Of a DNA stretch of 64,000 nt, positions 34,340 to 45,111 are shown piece after piece. The notes under the pieces were generated by a model. That model was not told where the DNA came from and did not search any database. It worked only from the letters and a program-made list of their open reading frames with translations. This DNA comes from Hydnum rufescens UP504 (lineage: Eukaryota > Basidiomycota > Agaricomycetes > Cantharellales > Hydnaceae), in assembly GCA_014904985.1 (NCBI GenBank), contig MU129058.1, positions 66,604-130,603 of the forward strand. The letters are read 5' to 3'. Every line of letters starts with the position of its first letter. Position 1 is the first letter of the stretch. The translations under genes were made by a program, and so were the position numbers.

Positions 34340-35853
34340 CAGGATGCGAGGGGGCTTGGCTTGGAAGACGTATTTCCGGCTTAAGAACAGGGTTATACTG
34401 GTGCTAAAGGAGTATCACGAACTGACGAGGCCGTCAAGTAAGAGCCAAGGCCCAGAAGCGTCTCTCCATATATCCGCATATAGCGTACCTGTACGATTTG
34501 TCGCGGGTGGTTTTCATCCTCCACTGTGCGGGTTCATTGGACACCACGTCGTCTGGACAATAGAATGCTATGCCCCGATTGAAGGACTCTGTGAGACCAC
34601 TAGAGAAGTGCAACGAAGGAAAGAGATCGCAGATGAATGTAATAAACATGGCAGCTCCACGAGGTGCGGCGCGACGCTGGCAAGTTGCCCCAAGGCAAAA
34701 CGAATTGTTTGCGGATAAGTACGACACCAAGTCCACTTTTCAGTTCTTTGGGGATTGCGCTAGCGTTCTACATGGATCGTAGGTTCGGGTCAACAGGTCA
34801 CAAAGGATTCCTCATCGCTGTCACGCATCAGCCCTCAGAATTAGATGAGATTGGAGCCCCGCTCCAACTTCCCCTAAGGATGAACTGATCTTTCCCTTAG
34901 TCGGAGCTCATTGGGGCTGGTGAAATGGTGAACCACCCGTTTTGAGCCGTCACAAGAATTTCGTGTGAACCTCCCGTCGAAGGAGGACAGAAACCCGCAC
35001 GTCAGGAACTAGATTCTTCCCAGGTGTCCGCAACCAGATGAGGTAATGTAAGGGCCTGTTCGGATACCCCAGAAACGTTTCGAAGAAACGCGTTTCTCAA
35101 TATAAAAATGGCAAAAACGACCCGAAACGTTTCGCCGTTTTTATATTGAGAAACGCGTTTCTTTGAAACGTTTCTGGGGTATCCGAACAGGCCCTAATGC
35201 AATACGTTCTTTCCTCCCCGAGCCCAGCAGCTACGTTTTTTAAATGAATTGTGCACCTTCGGTTGTATCTCGATGACACGACTTCTGGGGACTCTTTTTT
35301 TTTTTTTTTTTCTCTTCATTTTTTTTCTTTTCCCAATTCAGGATGAGCAGTGTCGAGGGCACCCAATATTATCTGGACTTCACTACGTCCGCCTGTGTTT
35401 ATTTCTTTGCACACGGTCTTGAATAATTACTGATAACATATTGTATGCGGGCACTGGTGCACTAACCCTTGCAGCATCGAGTGGGCCGATTCAGACTCTG
35501 GTGTCGAGAATCACAACAAACAACTCGACGAATCGCCTCTGTGGAATAGGGTGTAGTCCCGTGGGGTTTTTCGGTGGGCTGTCGGGAGGCATTTTGTGAG
35601 TGCTCTGCTCTTGGGTACCGATTGACAGAGTGGGGGTATATCAGGGGAATGACGGTCAAGAATGATCGGGTACAAAGCAATCATTGATGAATCCTGCACC
35701 CATGGGGGAGAACAGCTGGTGCGTCCCGCTCGCGTTCCTTTAATGCCCTTCGGGTTTTTCTATATCCTCGGGGGCCCCAAGGGTTCCATTCCACAGACAG
35801 CACGTAAATTAATTTGCCTGGCCATGTACGTGGAGCATACGGGAGTTGACTAG
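34340..35853 (+). pseudogene. unidentified gene P, copy E
   Basis: Best continuous copy of P. 34344-34560 reads GGLAWKTYFRLKNRVILVL then GGFHPPLCGFIGHHVV. 34570-34782 reads KDSVRPLEKCNEGKRSQMN and KYDTKSTFQFFGDCASVL, ending before a GTAGG donor-like site. 35475-35600 is the ADSDSGVENHNKQLDESPLW exon but with a TAG soon after. The last exon, GEQLVRPARVPLMPFGFF to TARKLIC, closes at 35853. A 143-bp MITE lies in the intron-like stretch at 35052. Donor TTTT|GTGAGTGC is kept at 35594. No family recognised. It converges on kinase copy E. Confidence 0.45.
35052..35194. mobile_element. PIF/Harbinger-like MITE (143 bp, TAA target site)
   Basis: Starts GGGCCTGTTCGGATACC and ends with its reverse complement. 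It is nearly palindromic throughout. It is flanked by TAA (35049-35051 and 35195-35197); the copy at 14115 has the empty site. A 3-bp TAA/TTA duplication and a GGGCCTGTT end are typical of Tourist-type Harbinger MITEs. Confidence 0.9.
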
Positions 35854-36007
35854 AGAATCTGTCAAAAAGGTCTACTTTGTGCCGCTGATTTTTTCGCACT
35901 CTCCTCGAGATTCTTGTTTCGTTCAACGTTCCGAAATTTTCGATTGCGCGTTGTTGATTTCTCGCATTAACCCCCCTCCCTCTTCAGAGATGTAAATTAT
36001 CCAAGTA

Positions 36008-36456
36008 TCATGTCCATCTGATATCCTTTCTTCCTTCAAGTCTGAATCGTACATGTACATCTGTCCGAAATCGATATCTACAATCGTAGCCCCATAGATA
36101 CATCATACATACATACACAATATGACTCCCATGAGTAAGCCAGAAGATGACGGCTGGTCGTAAGGAAAGGGGATTGTGGCTAGTATCCCTGTGACTCGAC
36201 TCGACCTCCAGTGGGCACGGCTGTACTCTGATACGCTCATTAAAAGCTCCAGTATCAATTTTCAACCTAGCATCCATTATACCCATTACGAAGAAGCTTT
36301 CTGGTAGGACTCGTAGGACACCATCGATGAGTGGGGGAGGCGAAATTTCACAGAGTAATCCGTCCATTTTGAGACGTGGGGAGGGCTCTCCGATGACGAT
36401 GCATCCTTCCCCGACAGAGAGGAAGAAACACCGGAGTCATCTTCCGAATCTACCAT
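36008..36456 (-). other. conserved small frame after kinase E (gene T or K tail)
   Basis: A minus-strand frame starting at the Met at 36456 reads MVDSEDDSGVSSSLSGKD, then LLCEISPPPLIDGVLRVL and MDARLKIDTGAFNERI. It begins 15 bp past the kinase stop (36471-36473) in another frame. It may therefore be a separate small gene or a C-terminal extension reached by splicing or lost by frameshift. Copies A-D keep large parts of it. Unit A has a TGA in place of CGA in GVLRVL. The opposite strand is open too in some copies, so coding status is uncertain. Confidence 0.4.
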
Positions 36457-36470
36457 GACCTTAGCAGTGT

Positions 36471-39179
36471 TTACTTCTGTTTGAGAGTAAGGCGCAACGC
36501 ACCCTCCAAGTTCTGGTTATCCATCAATTCCAAGCGATAGCGCTGGTAGATCGGGACTCGGTGGAGGGAGATCCCGGAATCCACGATGATGCTCAGTCCA
36601 TCGTCGTCGGCCGAGACCAACGTTGCTTGTTCGAGGCCAGGAAGGGACATAAATCGAACACGCCTCCCCTGTAAACCAGTAATTTGGGTGCATAATCCAG
36701 TAGAGTACTGTCGGGAAAGAGTACGTACGATTCCTTGGTGGACGCCCAAGTTTGTTCGATAGGCACGGTACAGGCAGCGCTGTATAGTGTTGGTGATTAA
36801 GTTCAATGGTGGCCGACTCGATCGGTCGTGATCCCAACAGCGCTTCAAGATTCGCAAAACTGAAGGAAAAGTGACTTCCTCCTTCGATGGTCCAAAGGGA
36901 GGCCGATGGCCCAATATAGCACGGATAAGGTGTCCCTCTTTGGAGAGCTCGTGGTAAGGCTCCTTGTCAAATAAGATCTACAGTGAATGGGCGATCACGA
37001 GTTAGACAATAGCAACGTACGGCGAGAATATATCCCACCTGAATGCAAGTGCATGCATAAGCATATATGTCGGTCCCCACCGTTCGAGTGCTCTCATCGA
37101 GTAGTTCCGGAGCCAGAAATCGCAGTGACCCGCCGAAGTTTGAGGACGTCTGGCCAGTAGGTCCCCCATCAAGAATGATAGACAGTCCAAAATCACAAAT
37201 ACTCGCTCTTCCCTCCCCATCGATCAGCACGTTCCGCTGAACATATCAATTCATCAGCGAAGCACTATCGCTCGGTGTATTCAACCATACCCCTTTAAGA
37301 TCGCCGTGTACAATTGGAGGCTCGTGTTCATGCAAGTATTGTAGTCCCAGCGCAACATCGGCACACTGTAAAGATCAAGCTCAGTCGGGGATGCACCCCA
37401 TATTCGAGTGAAAGGATATCGATGAAAACGCACGATAATCTCTCGATTGACACTTGGATTCTTTGCTAGAAAGCTTAGGACATCACCGTGAACGTACGAG
37501 ATTGAAACGAGACCAGGCCCTCGGGTTCTTCAGTATGACCTAGTAATCTCACCACGTTCTCGTGACGCAATTGGCCCATATTCTCATTTCTATACGCAGA
37601 TGCTATCCCTATTATGAACGGATGATCATGGTGGAACTGTCCGATAAAATTACCTTGCGAAGTTTTCGTTTGACTGTGGACTCATCCGTATACGAAGCAT
37701 GAAGCACCTTGAGGGCAACCTAGGGCATCGTTTGTTAGCATATGCGCCCTCCGGGAGCTGTGAATTGAAAAGAGCACATGAAGGGTTCGGTGAGAGTCAT
37801 CGGAGGTAGCAGAGAGCAAGGTGCCTCTCCAGACTGAGGAGTACCCTCCTCTGGCCATCGGTGTTGAGCCTAAACGAACAATACGGCCAGTCAAGTTGGG
37901 AGTTTCGAAGGGACTGGCTTGGAGATTGGAAAATGGTGGGCTAGATTGTAGGCCTTGTCCCAAAGCTTCTGCGGAAGGAGCTGTAATCGCAACACGTTGT
38001 AGAACCGACGTGGCTTCATCTATTCCGGTGGAAGCCTCTTTAGGAGGAGTGGGAGTTGAGGATGAAATGGCAGGTTGCACCGGTCGCCTCAGATCGGTTT
38101 GGCCAGATAAGGGCTTCCTGGTTCGGGGTATTGAACGGCGGTACAGGTCGTGTAGTGTCGGGGATTTGGCAGGCTTCGAGGCAAGTACATTGGGCGGTTG
38201 ATTTCGCGACCTCGAGGCGGTTGACCACCATGCTTCTCAGCACCGGTCGTAGCAGCAGGTGCTTCACCATTCGCATTGGGCAACTGCACTGGGCGAGGTC
38301 GTTGGAGATGTTCCTCCGGTAAGGTTGGTGCTGAGCCAATATGTGGTATGTTCTGTTTCGTGCCTGCTAGGGTTGAATCGGCCTCTTTTGTCCATCTCTT
38401 TAGGTCCCTGAGTGAGATCTTTTTTGCGTTAGGGAACTGGATAGCAAATTGGCGCTCCACGGATTCTACATGGATCGCAGAGCTTGGGGAAAACGGGATG
38501 CTCCCCTCGAGCCAGTGTGGTGGGGTCGGTTTGACCCAAGATCCCCCGAAGCCTTGATGAAGCACTCCGAGGTTGATGAAAGCCCACCACCAAGAGTAGT
38601 CATAGCGATCGAAGCGGGGAACTTTAATATTATTGAGAAGGTTTATGACGTGACGGAAATTCAGGGTAGTAAATTGGGTGGCGATGACATAATCGTCGTG
38701 TGCTTCCTGGAGCTTAGAGCGGTCGGCGGAGAATAGGATTGTACCCTGGTTGGTACGGAGTCGCCTCTCCGCCCGCAACCAGACAATTGGCACCCTCTGG
38801 TTCTGAATGTGGACCCTCATGACCAGACAGCGGCCCTGGAGGTTCATTCAGCCGCCTAGAAAACGCAAGGACATGATAAACTATGCCAACCTGGCGCAGG
38901 TAACACGCGATGTCTCGGATATCCCCTGATATAAATGAATGTAGCCTACCAAAAGTATCCGTTATTATGCAGCTGCACGTATTCAACAGGATGGCTTTAC
39001 GCAGAGTCAGGAGAGGTAACCTCCCTATAGAAGTCAGCAAACGTCCAGTCGACTGGAGGGTTCCTTTTAACGATAGCATCAAAAGAGTCAGGGTCATCAG
39101 CGCTGGATTCAGCGGGAGGCGAGGCCGTTGCCCTTCGACGTATGAGAACAGGCCACCTCGCTCTGACTTTGTTCCCCAT
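36471..39179 (-). pseudogene. kinase gene K, copy E (frameshifts)
   Basis: Exon 1 starts MGNKVRARWPVLIRRR at 39179 and reads through NPPVDWTFADFYREVTSPDS before GTAAG. The next big exon (38847 downward) has RVHIQNQRVPIVWLRAERR, NLGVLHQGFGGSWVKP and a linker. After a one-base loss near the REINR motif, shared with copy A, the frame changes. The kinase keeps ARGGYSSVWRG, VALKVLH, IVHGDLKG, NVLIDGEGRASICDFGLS (36967-37230) and ELLDESTRTVGTD. Helix C, however, has two more single-base losses (near 37580 in GGGCCAATTG and near 37527). The C-lobe and tail (36471-36914) read CWDHDRSSRPPLNLI to TLKQK. With three frame breaks it is unlikely to make the full kinase. Confidence 0.8.
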
Positions 39180-39197
39180 CAGGGATCAGAAGCGCAC

Positions 39198-39700
39198 GGA
39201 ATCCAACATCGACCACGTGTTCGGATCGGATGATCTCCATTCAATCCCCATCGGTTTCGCCTCTCCATCAGCGCTTTCCTGAACATGGCTTTCCTCCCTG
39301 CCTCTTCGACGAAAACTTTCAAGGGACTCATAAGCCTACACCCTTGCGATTTTGTCGTCCCGGTCACGGTGAACGGCTCGCAGAATCTAAGCTAAGTACA
39401 TATACCCGGGCTGATCCTAAACATGATGTACGTGCACACCTCTTGTGGCGTGCCATATCGCTGCAAGTTTGGACACATCTTCATGCCCTGGGCGTCGAGG
39501 TGGTCTCATAGCCATCACCTCAAGTCTTTCGATACCATTCTCACCAAGCACAACGAGGGTGAACGGGGTTCCTTTTTTCATTCTCCCTGAGTAGGGAGGC
39601 GAGTCATCCCTCCACCCAGAAGATGACCGAGGAAAGAATGAGTCACGTAGCCCCTTGCCGCTCCGAGCTCTGATGTTGGCCCCAGATGTCTTCACCACCT
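39198..39700 (-). pseudogene. conserved unknown exons upstream of kinase E
   Basis: Minus frames: SPLKVFVEEAGRKAMFRKAL with GLNGDHPIRTRGRCW (39367-39179), and FTLVVLGENGIERLEVMAM with GHEDVSKLAAIWHATRG (about 39570-39420). The same two frames in the same order precede the other kinase copies, which implies past coding function. They might belong to a longer N-terminus of K, but kinase exon 1 has its own Met and an upstream stop. No domain recognised. Confidence 0.35.
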
Positions 39701-39899
39701 ATTTAGCCATGAGCAACTGAGGAGAGAGTGGATGTAGAAAATACACCGTGTGAGATCCAAAAGCCGAAACGACGCTCTGTACTGAATGATAGTGAAGCAC
39801 ATAAAAAACCCAAGGCACATGAAAGGGGACAATCATCGTCCTGCAGCGAATCTGGAGTATGGAAGTGACACGACGGCCAAGACATGTACGTTTGTCTAC

Positions 39900-41040
39900 A
39901 TTACTGGATCAACAAAGTACATGAGAGGCCCACAGATACTAAGCCTCTCCCGGCTTGCCTCCGTAAATCTATTTCACCGTCTTGACATGGTCCGCACAAC
40001 CTGTGTACTCGATCATGCCCTTCGGAGGGTTGCGGCACAAGCTTTGAAGGCATCGACGAACTCTATATCCCACGTCTCCTTTGCAATATTGTCCCAACCG
40101 TGCCCTGGATGGGAAGATGTGACTTGTGACGGATTGCATCTGTGACGTCAATCACGACGCGAGCCCGCTTGTTGGCGCCCCCTTGGTGGCTGCAATTACC
40201 GCCATAAAGGATAGCCCCTCGAATCGCAGCAGGGGGGCATATTACTCGCTCTATATCTACATCTCCACCAATCTGGTTCTCGTTGGGCGTGCCACCATTG
40301 GAATCTGCTGGCACCCACTCGCATTTGCTCCTCTCCACACCCACGTCTGAGGCTTGTCCTTATAGCATAGCAAATAAAACGAATGGGGCACAAACGTAAC
40401 TTCATTGTGGCCTCTGAAGAACCCCCGGGCATAGTTACGGTATAATAATGGTATATGCTGATGGATATATGCATGTATATGGAGATACGCTTGTCAACTT
40501 TGATTCTTATTTGATGGCGTCGTGTTCGCAACTGTCTTGCAGCACCAACATGATCCTGTTCTTAACCGGAAACAAGTCTTCCAAGTCAAACCCCCTCTTG
40601 TCCCAATTTTTTTCTTAATCCAACAGGCGGAGACATGAAGCTCTAAGAATTTTCACGATCTCTGAATCTCTTATGGCTGAACCAGAATGCCGGTGCGCAC
40701 ATAACATATGGCTGGCCTTGGCCGCTCCCATCCGAGAAAATCGTGGGTCATGAACTGGAACACATTCCCGACACGTCCTCAATGGCTTGGGTCTTCATAA
40801 ATCCGTGCCCGATGGGCCGCCTCGGGCATCTCCCGGGCATCCGCCACGAGCTGTCAATCCCTCAGTGCAATCATGGGAGCTACAGGTTTACGCGAATGCG
40901 CCCGTCCTGCGCCCAGAATGGGCAAATTTAGAGAGGTCCGGAGTTTCTGGCGATTGGGTGGGAGGCGTGAATGAGAACGGAATGGGGGAAGGGTTAAATC
41001 TAGTGCACAAGGTCCTCGAGAACGTGAAGCAGCATTGAGC
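39900..41040 (-). pseudogene. third copy of P' and adjacent block
   Basis: Minus frames: HGFMKTQAIEDV and CSSSWPTIFSDG (about 40890-40720), WVPADSNGGTPNENQIGGDV through AIRGAILYGGN (40344-40190), RARVVIDVTDAIRHKSHL (40165-40110), and DNIAKETWDIEFVDAFKAC (about 40085-40030). The blocks are in separate frames and could be exons of one gene. It is a diverged relative of 21060-22408. Function unknown. Confidence 0.35.
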
Positions 41041-41069
41041 CCACATTCGTTTTACTCTAAGACACACCT

Positions 41070-41310
41070 TTCGGTCATGGGGCCACATTTTGACCCAATA
41101 AAGAGTTGAAATCCAGCTCGCGCATCCTGAAGGAGTTCCATAACGCGTCACACTCACGACGTTTTCAACGTCTCATTAAAAAGCATAAGAGGAAACAGGG
41201 ATTAATGGACTCAATCACAGACAGCTGAGGGAGCTTGTCAGCTGGGCTGGACATCGTCAGAAAGAAATACGAGCAAGGCACGACCGAGATCGAGTACTAG
41301 CAGTTGCTTC
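41070..41310 (+). pseudogene. fragment Q, copy 3
   Basis: Follows the Q frame at 23090-23338: EFHNASHSRRFQRL, GLMDSITDS, then a TGA, then GLDIVRKKYEQGTTEIEY and a TAG. Compared with copy 1 a Leu/Ser-containing stretch has become a stop. Ends the repeat-unit territory. Confidence 0.5.
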
Positions 41311-42929
41311 ACTAGCATCAGCCATCACTTGATCCCTCGAGGTCGGACTTACAGACGATGCAGAAGCTGGGGGCGTTTAAGGTTGGAAAATAGTTCTGGA
41401 ATTCTGCGAGGAGGCCATGTTAGAAGCAAAGAGCGCATTCGGAACGCAAGGTTGCATCGCTAGTGATCTCAGCGAGGTGCGGGACTGTAATCTCGAAAAA
41501 AGGAGGACTGTTTGCGCATACCTGCGATATGAAGCTCGCCTTGGCCTTCTTCGCGGACTGTGAGCTACATCAGGAAAGTCCCTGGCCAAATCCGGAGTCT
41601 CTGAAGCGTCCGGAGCAAGTGAACTGCAAAAAGTGTGCACAAGAAGGTGGTCTGCTTTGGGGAAAAACAGAGCAGCCAATTGCTCTGAATGGTTCTTAGG
41701 CTTCAGGCTTTGAGGGGTCTGGAGACTTTAAAACTTTTTATTGCTAATTGGTATATACTATTCTGGAGGCTCGAGAGTCAAGATATACTATAGAACTTTT
41801 TGTAATGACAGTGTCTCCTTGTTATATGAAAAAATCGTTCAATCCGTGTCAAAAACTACAAACTGTGAGGCCAAATCTGTAGCATCGGGTGCATGTCCAC
41901 AGGCAACACTATCATGCATGTCAGGAAATTGAACCCCATGATAAACTTGTTTTTAACGCACGCGGCTGCAGATCCCAAATCCTTTGAGACATCTTTCCAT
42001 TCTTCTGACCGCACAGGCTTCTTACGCCACTCTTGGATCCAGTTGATATGGCCTTGATAAAATTGGCCATAATTCGTCGCACTGAGGTTTTGTGTCTTCA
42101 AAGTGCCTGTCTTCCAGGCAAGGGGGTGCACGTGATCAAATCCGGGAACATAGGTACCCCCCCCTCTGGGGACCCTAAATACTTTTTTTGACCTCATTTT
42201 AGGGAGTCACTGGGGGAACTTAGGAATGCTTTATGAGGCTTCTGGATAGTTTTAAGCGGTAATACATTGGTAATCAAGCTGCAGGTGATAACCAAGGTCA
42301 CGCTTCTACCCTTTGCCACCTATTTAGCTGCTAATCCCCATCCACAGACCTGTCTATCTTCAGTCCTGTTGACCAGTATTGCAATTTTGGGTCACTTGAC
42401 CTCTTAGTGGCATTTCATGTTGGAATTGGGGGGCAACTCATTGCTTAGTCAGCATCATCCTTGTATAGTGTCTCAGGATGTACCAAACCCTTGTTAGCCT
42501 GAGCTCTGATTGTTGCATGAATCCTCGAGTGCTTAACAGTGATCCTTCAACATTTGGACACCCCTCCACCCAGTCAGAGCCATATTCATTGACCTAGAAT
42601 AGAGACGGGAATTTGGTTCCTGGAGAAAATAGAAATGATGCTGACTCTGAGGTCAAATAATAATGCCATTCTTCTTTTTGGTCATTGATACGGCAGTCCT
42701 AGGCAGATAAGAGACTTGCTGGTGATAAAAGTGATGCCCGCACAGTCAGGTCATGTGCCAAGTTCTCACGGGCTAAATTAATGCCTATATTTGGTCTTAC
42801 ATCCGTTACGTCTGTATATCCACCTCGGCTCCGACGGATATAGGTGGATTTAAAGGGTACCCCCCCCTCCCCCCCTCCCCCTTCAGGTCTTAAGTTCATA
42901 ATTCGACCTGAGTTCCAGTATTTGATTCC
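41311..42929 (-). other. mostly unassigned; one open frame at 41856-42197
   Basis: 41370-41480 resembles 23390-23500. A 113-codon minus frame (42197-41856) starts MRSKKVFRVPRGGGTYVPG and includes NYGQFYQGHINWIQEWRKKP. It was not recognised, and it could be a decayed exon of the transposon-linked gene to its right. C-rich runs occur at 42158 and 42860. The rest shows no gene. Confidence 0.3.
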
Positions 42930-44870
42930 TTACACCCCCTTGCTTCCAGGAGGCCAATACATTATGAATCTGCAAAGACTGTAAAAAAATATCCTTGCCA
43001 GCCCAGCTGGATCACTTACTACTGTCAGAGTGAAGGCAATAGTCTCACATGGCATCTCAAGAAATGTAGGCATAACATCCGAGGCAACCTCCAAAAGTTC
43101 AAAGAACGTATTGATGATAGTGGAGATGGCTGGATGCCGCAGTGCATTCTTGCGGGGCTGTGGGTATCCATATGCTATCAGTTCCACAAAAAGGGAGGTA
43201 TAGATGACATACTTTTTCAGGGTGCCCTTCAAAATATTCATATCTGTAGCACTGATATTGTAGTGCAGCCCCGACGACATGTATTATGGCATCTTGATCT
43301 TTCCTGAAAAAGCCATAAAGGTATGGGACAGTATTTAGAGCTTTTTGCTTGAATTTTGAGTGAAAGGATGCAGCTTCGTTGATGATCTGGCCAAGCAGGA
43401 AAATTAGACCCCAAGTTTCCATACCTATGGAGAAATATTACACACAGCTTTATAGAATCCCTCATCGGGGGAAAATAGATCATGATTTTCGGAGGTGCCA
43501 TTAATCGAGTCAACAGTTTCTTGAATGCAATAGTGTGCCTTGACATCATTGGGGAACATGTTCTGCATTAAGATAAACATGTGGAAGTCATGGACAGCAG
43601 TAGCAAGATTGGCTGAAAATTCTGGAAGGGGGTTAGAAAGCTTTAGATCTTTCATGATAATACGCGATGTGCGTTTTCCGGTCATGGGTTTTGAAAGAAC
43701 TTCCATATCACTATCCATGTTGCCATCCCCAGAGGTCATTGACAGGTGCCGAGAATGGCTCAGCTTTGATGGCCTTGGTGCATACTTAGTCTCCTAGAAT
43801 ATGTGTCGAAACCATAAGGTGAATCAGTAAGGAAAGCCTTCAATAATAAGAACAACATACAGGAATACTCCTGCTTGGTGACGAGAAACATGTTTCTGAT
43901 GGGGACGACAGAGGGACATAGCACTGCTTGGGTAGTCGTGCAAGGGAGACTGTCTGTGTTGGCTTTGATATTATAATTGTGTCAGACTATCAAAAGAGAT
44001 ATAAATTGTCATTCAGGCAGGAAGTGAATACTTACAAGTACCCGAGACTTCTTTGGCTCAGGGCTTGAGTTTCCATGGTCACTTTTGAACACATCTGATG
44101 TCCGCTTGGCAAGAATCCCACCACTAAATGCAGTGGCAGATGGCGGCATAGGTACATTTGGAGGCTGTTCAAAGGAACTCTGTACACTGAGAGATTCTTC
44201 ATCATCTGAGAAGAATTTGGAAGGGGGCTGTGGACAGCATGTACAGAATGAGATGTTAGAAATTAGGAAGGGAAATGGATTCCCTGTACCTTTGAGCCAT
44301 GCATGGAAGCCAATAGTTTTTTGATGTAAGTGCTGGTGAGCTTCATCTTCTTTGGCACGTTCAGCCATAATCCGTGCATCTTCAGCAGCATATATATCAG
44401 ATTGGTGGAGGGTATAGTCATCCTCCTTGCCCGAGAGTCTGCCTATAAATGGGCATCAAAAATCTGGATTGAGGATCACTGTCGGACTTACTTACTTTCA
44501 TCGGCATACTGGTCTGGCATGGGTGTAGCACCTCCCATTGCCACATCTGTATTGGGATTGACTTGGGAATCAATGGGTTCAATGTTGACGTCGGTATTGA
44601 TGATAGGCAAGACAATAGACAACTCACTGGGTGGTTCACTGGGAGCAGCAGTGGAAATCAAAGCCCCAGTGATGGCATCTTCCTGTTGCTGACATTCTTT
44701 ATTCTCTTTCTGAGTTTTCATGGCTTTTTTCGCAGCTTCGGACCTTTTTGCAGTGACAGTAGTGCTCACAGGAGGAGGAATAGCTGGGGCGCAGAGTTAT
44801 TGATATCCACTGGCTTACCAACTTTGCAACCTGTACGAGCAGTTTGCTGCTGGATTCCACTCGCCATGGA
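42930..44870 (-). CDS. DUF6532-like multi-exon gene
   Basis: Minus-strand gene read from MASGIQQQTARTGCK at about 44866. Exon pieces: STTVTAKRSEAAKKAMK (44769-44488, Lys/Glu/Gln-rich), then MAERAKEDEAHQHLHQK (near 44368-44285), then SKFFSDDEESLSVQSSF to SPEPKKSRVL before GTAAGTA. After an acceptor ATTCTAG at about 43795 comes ETKYAPRPSKL, followed by NPLPEFSANLATAVHDFHMF. Later exons are EAASFHSKFKQKALNTVPYL and RHPAISTIINTFFELLEVA. The order (charged N-terminus, then helical blocks of this type) matches my memory of DUF6532 proteins, a large family of unknown function in Agaricomycetes. One extra C near 44800 (GCGCCCC) breaks the first exon frame. It stands head-to-head with the Plavaka transposase about 240 bp away, so the two may share a promoter or one element. 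Confidence 0.5.
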
Positions 44871-45111
44871 TGGTGGAGGCGGGGAGTACAGGTAAGTTGG
44901 AAAATTTTCATGTCAAAATAAGACCAAACATTACCAAATTGTTGGACCGTCAACACCAATGCCCAAATATAGCCAGACTAGCTATAGCCAGACTAGCAAG
45001 AGATTTGGGCTAGGTTGATGCCCATACTGTGCAACACTGCACAAGACTGCTGGTGGAGGGCTTGCAAACCACTTCTACAATGCACCTCTTTGTCGGCGCT
45101 GTCGTGACCAG

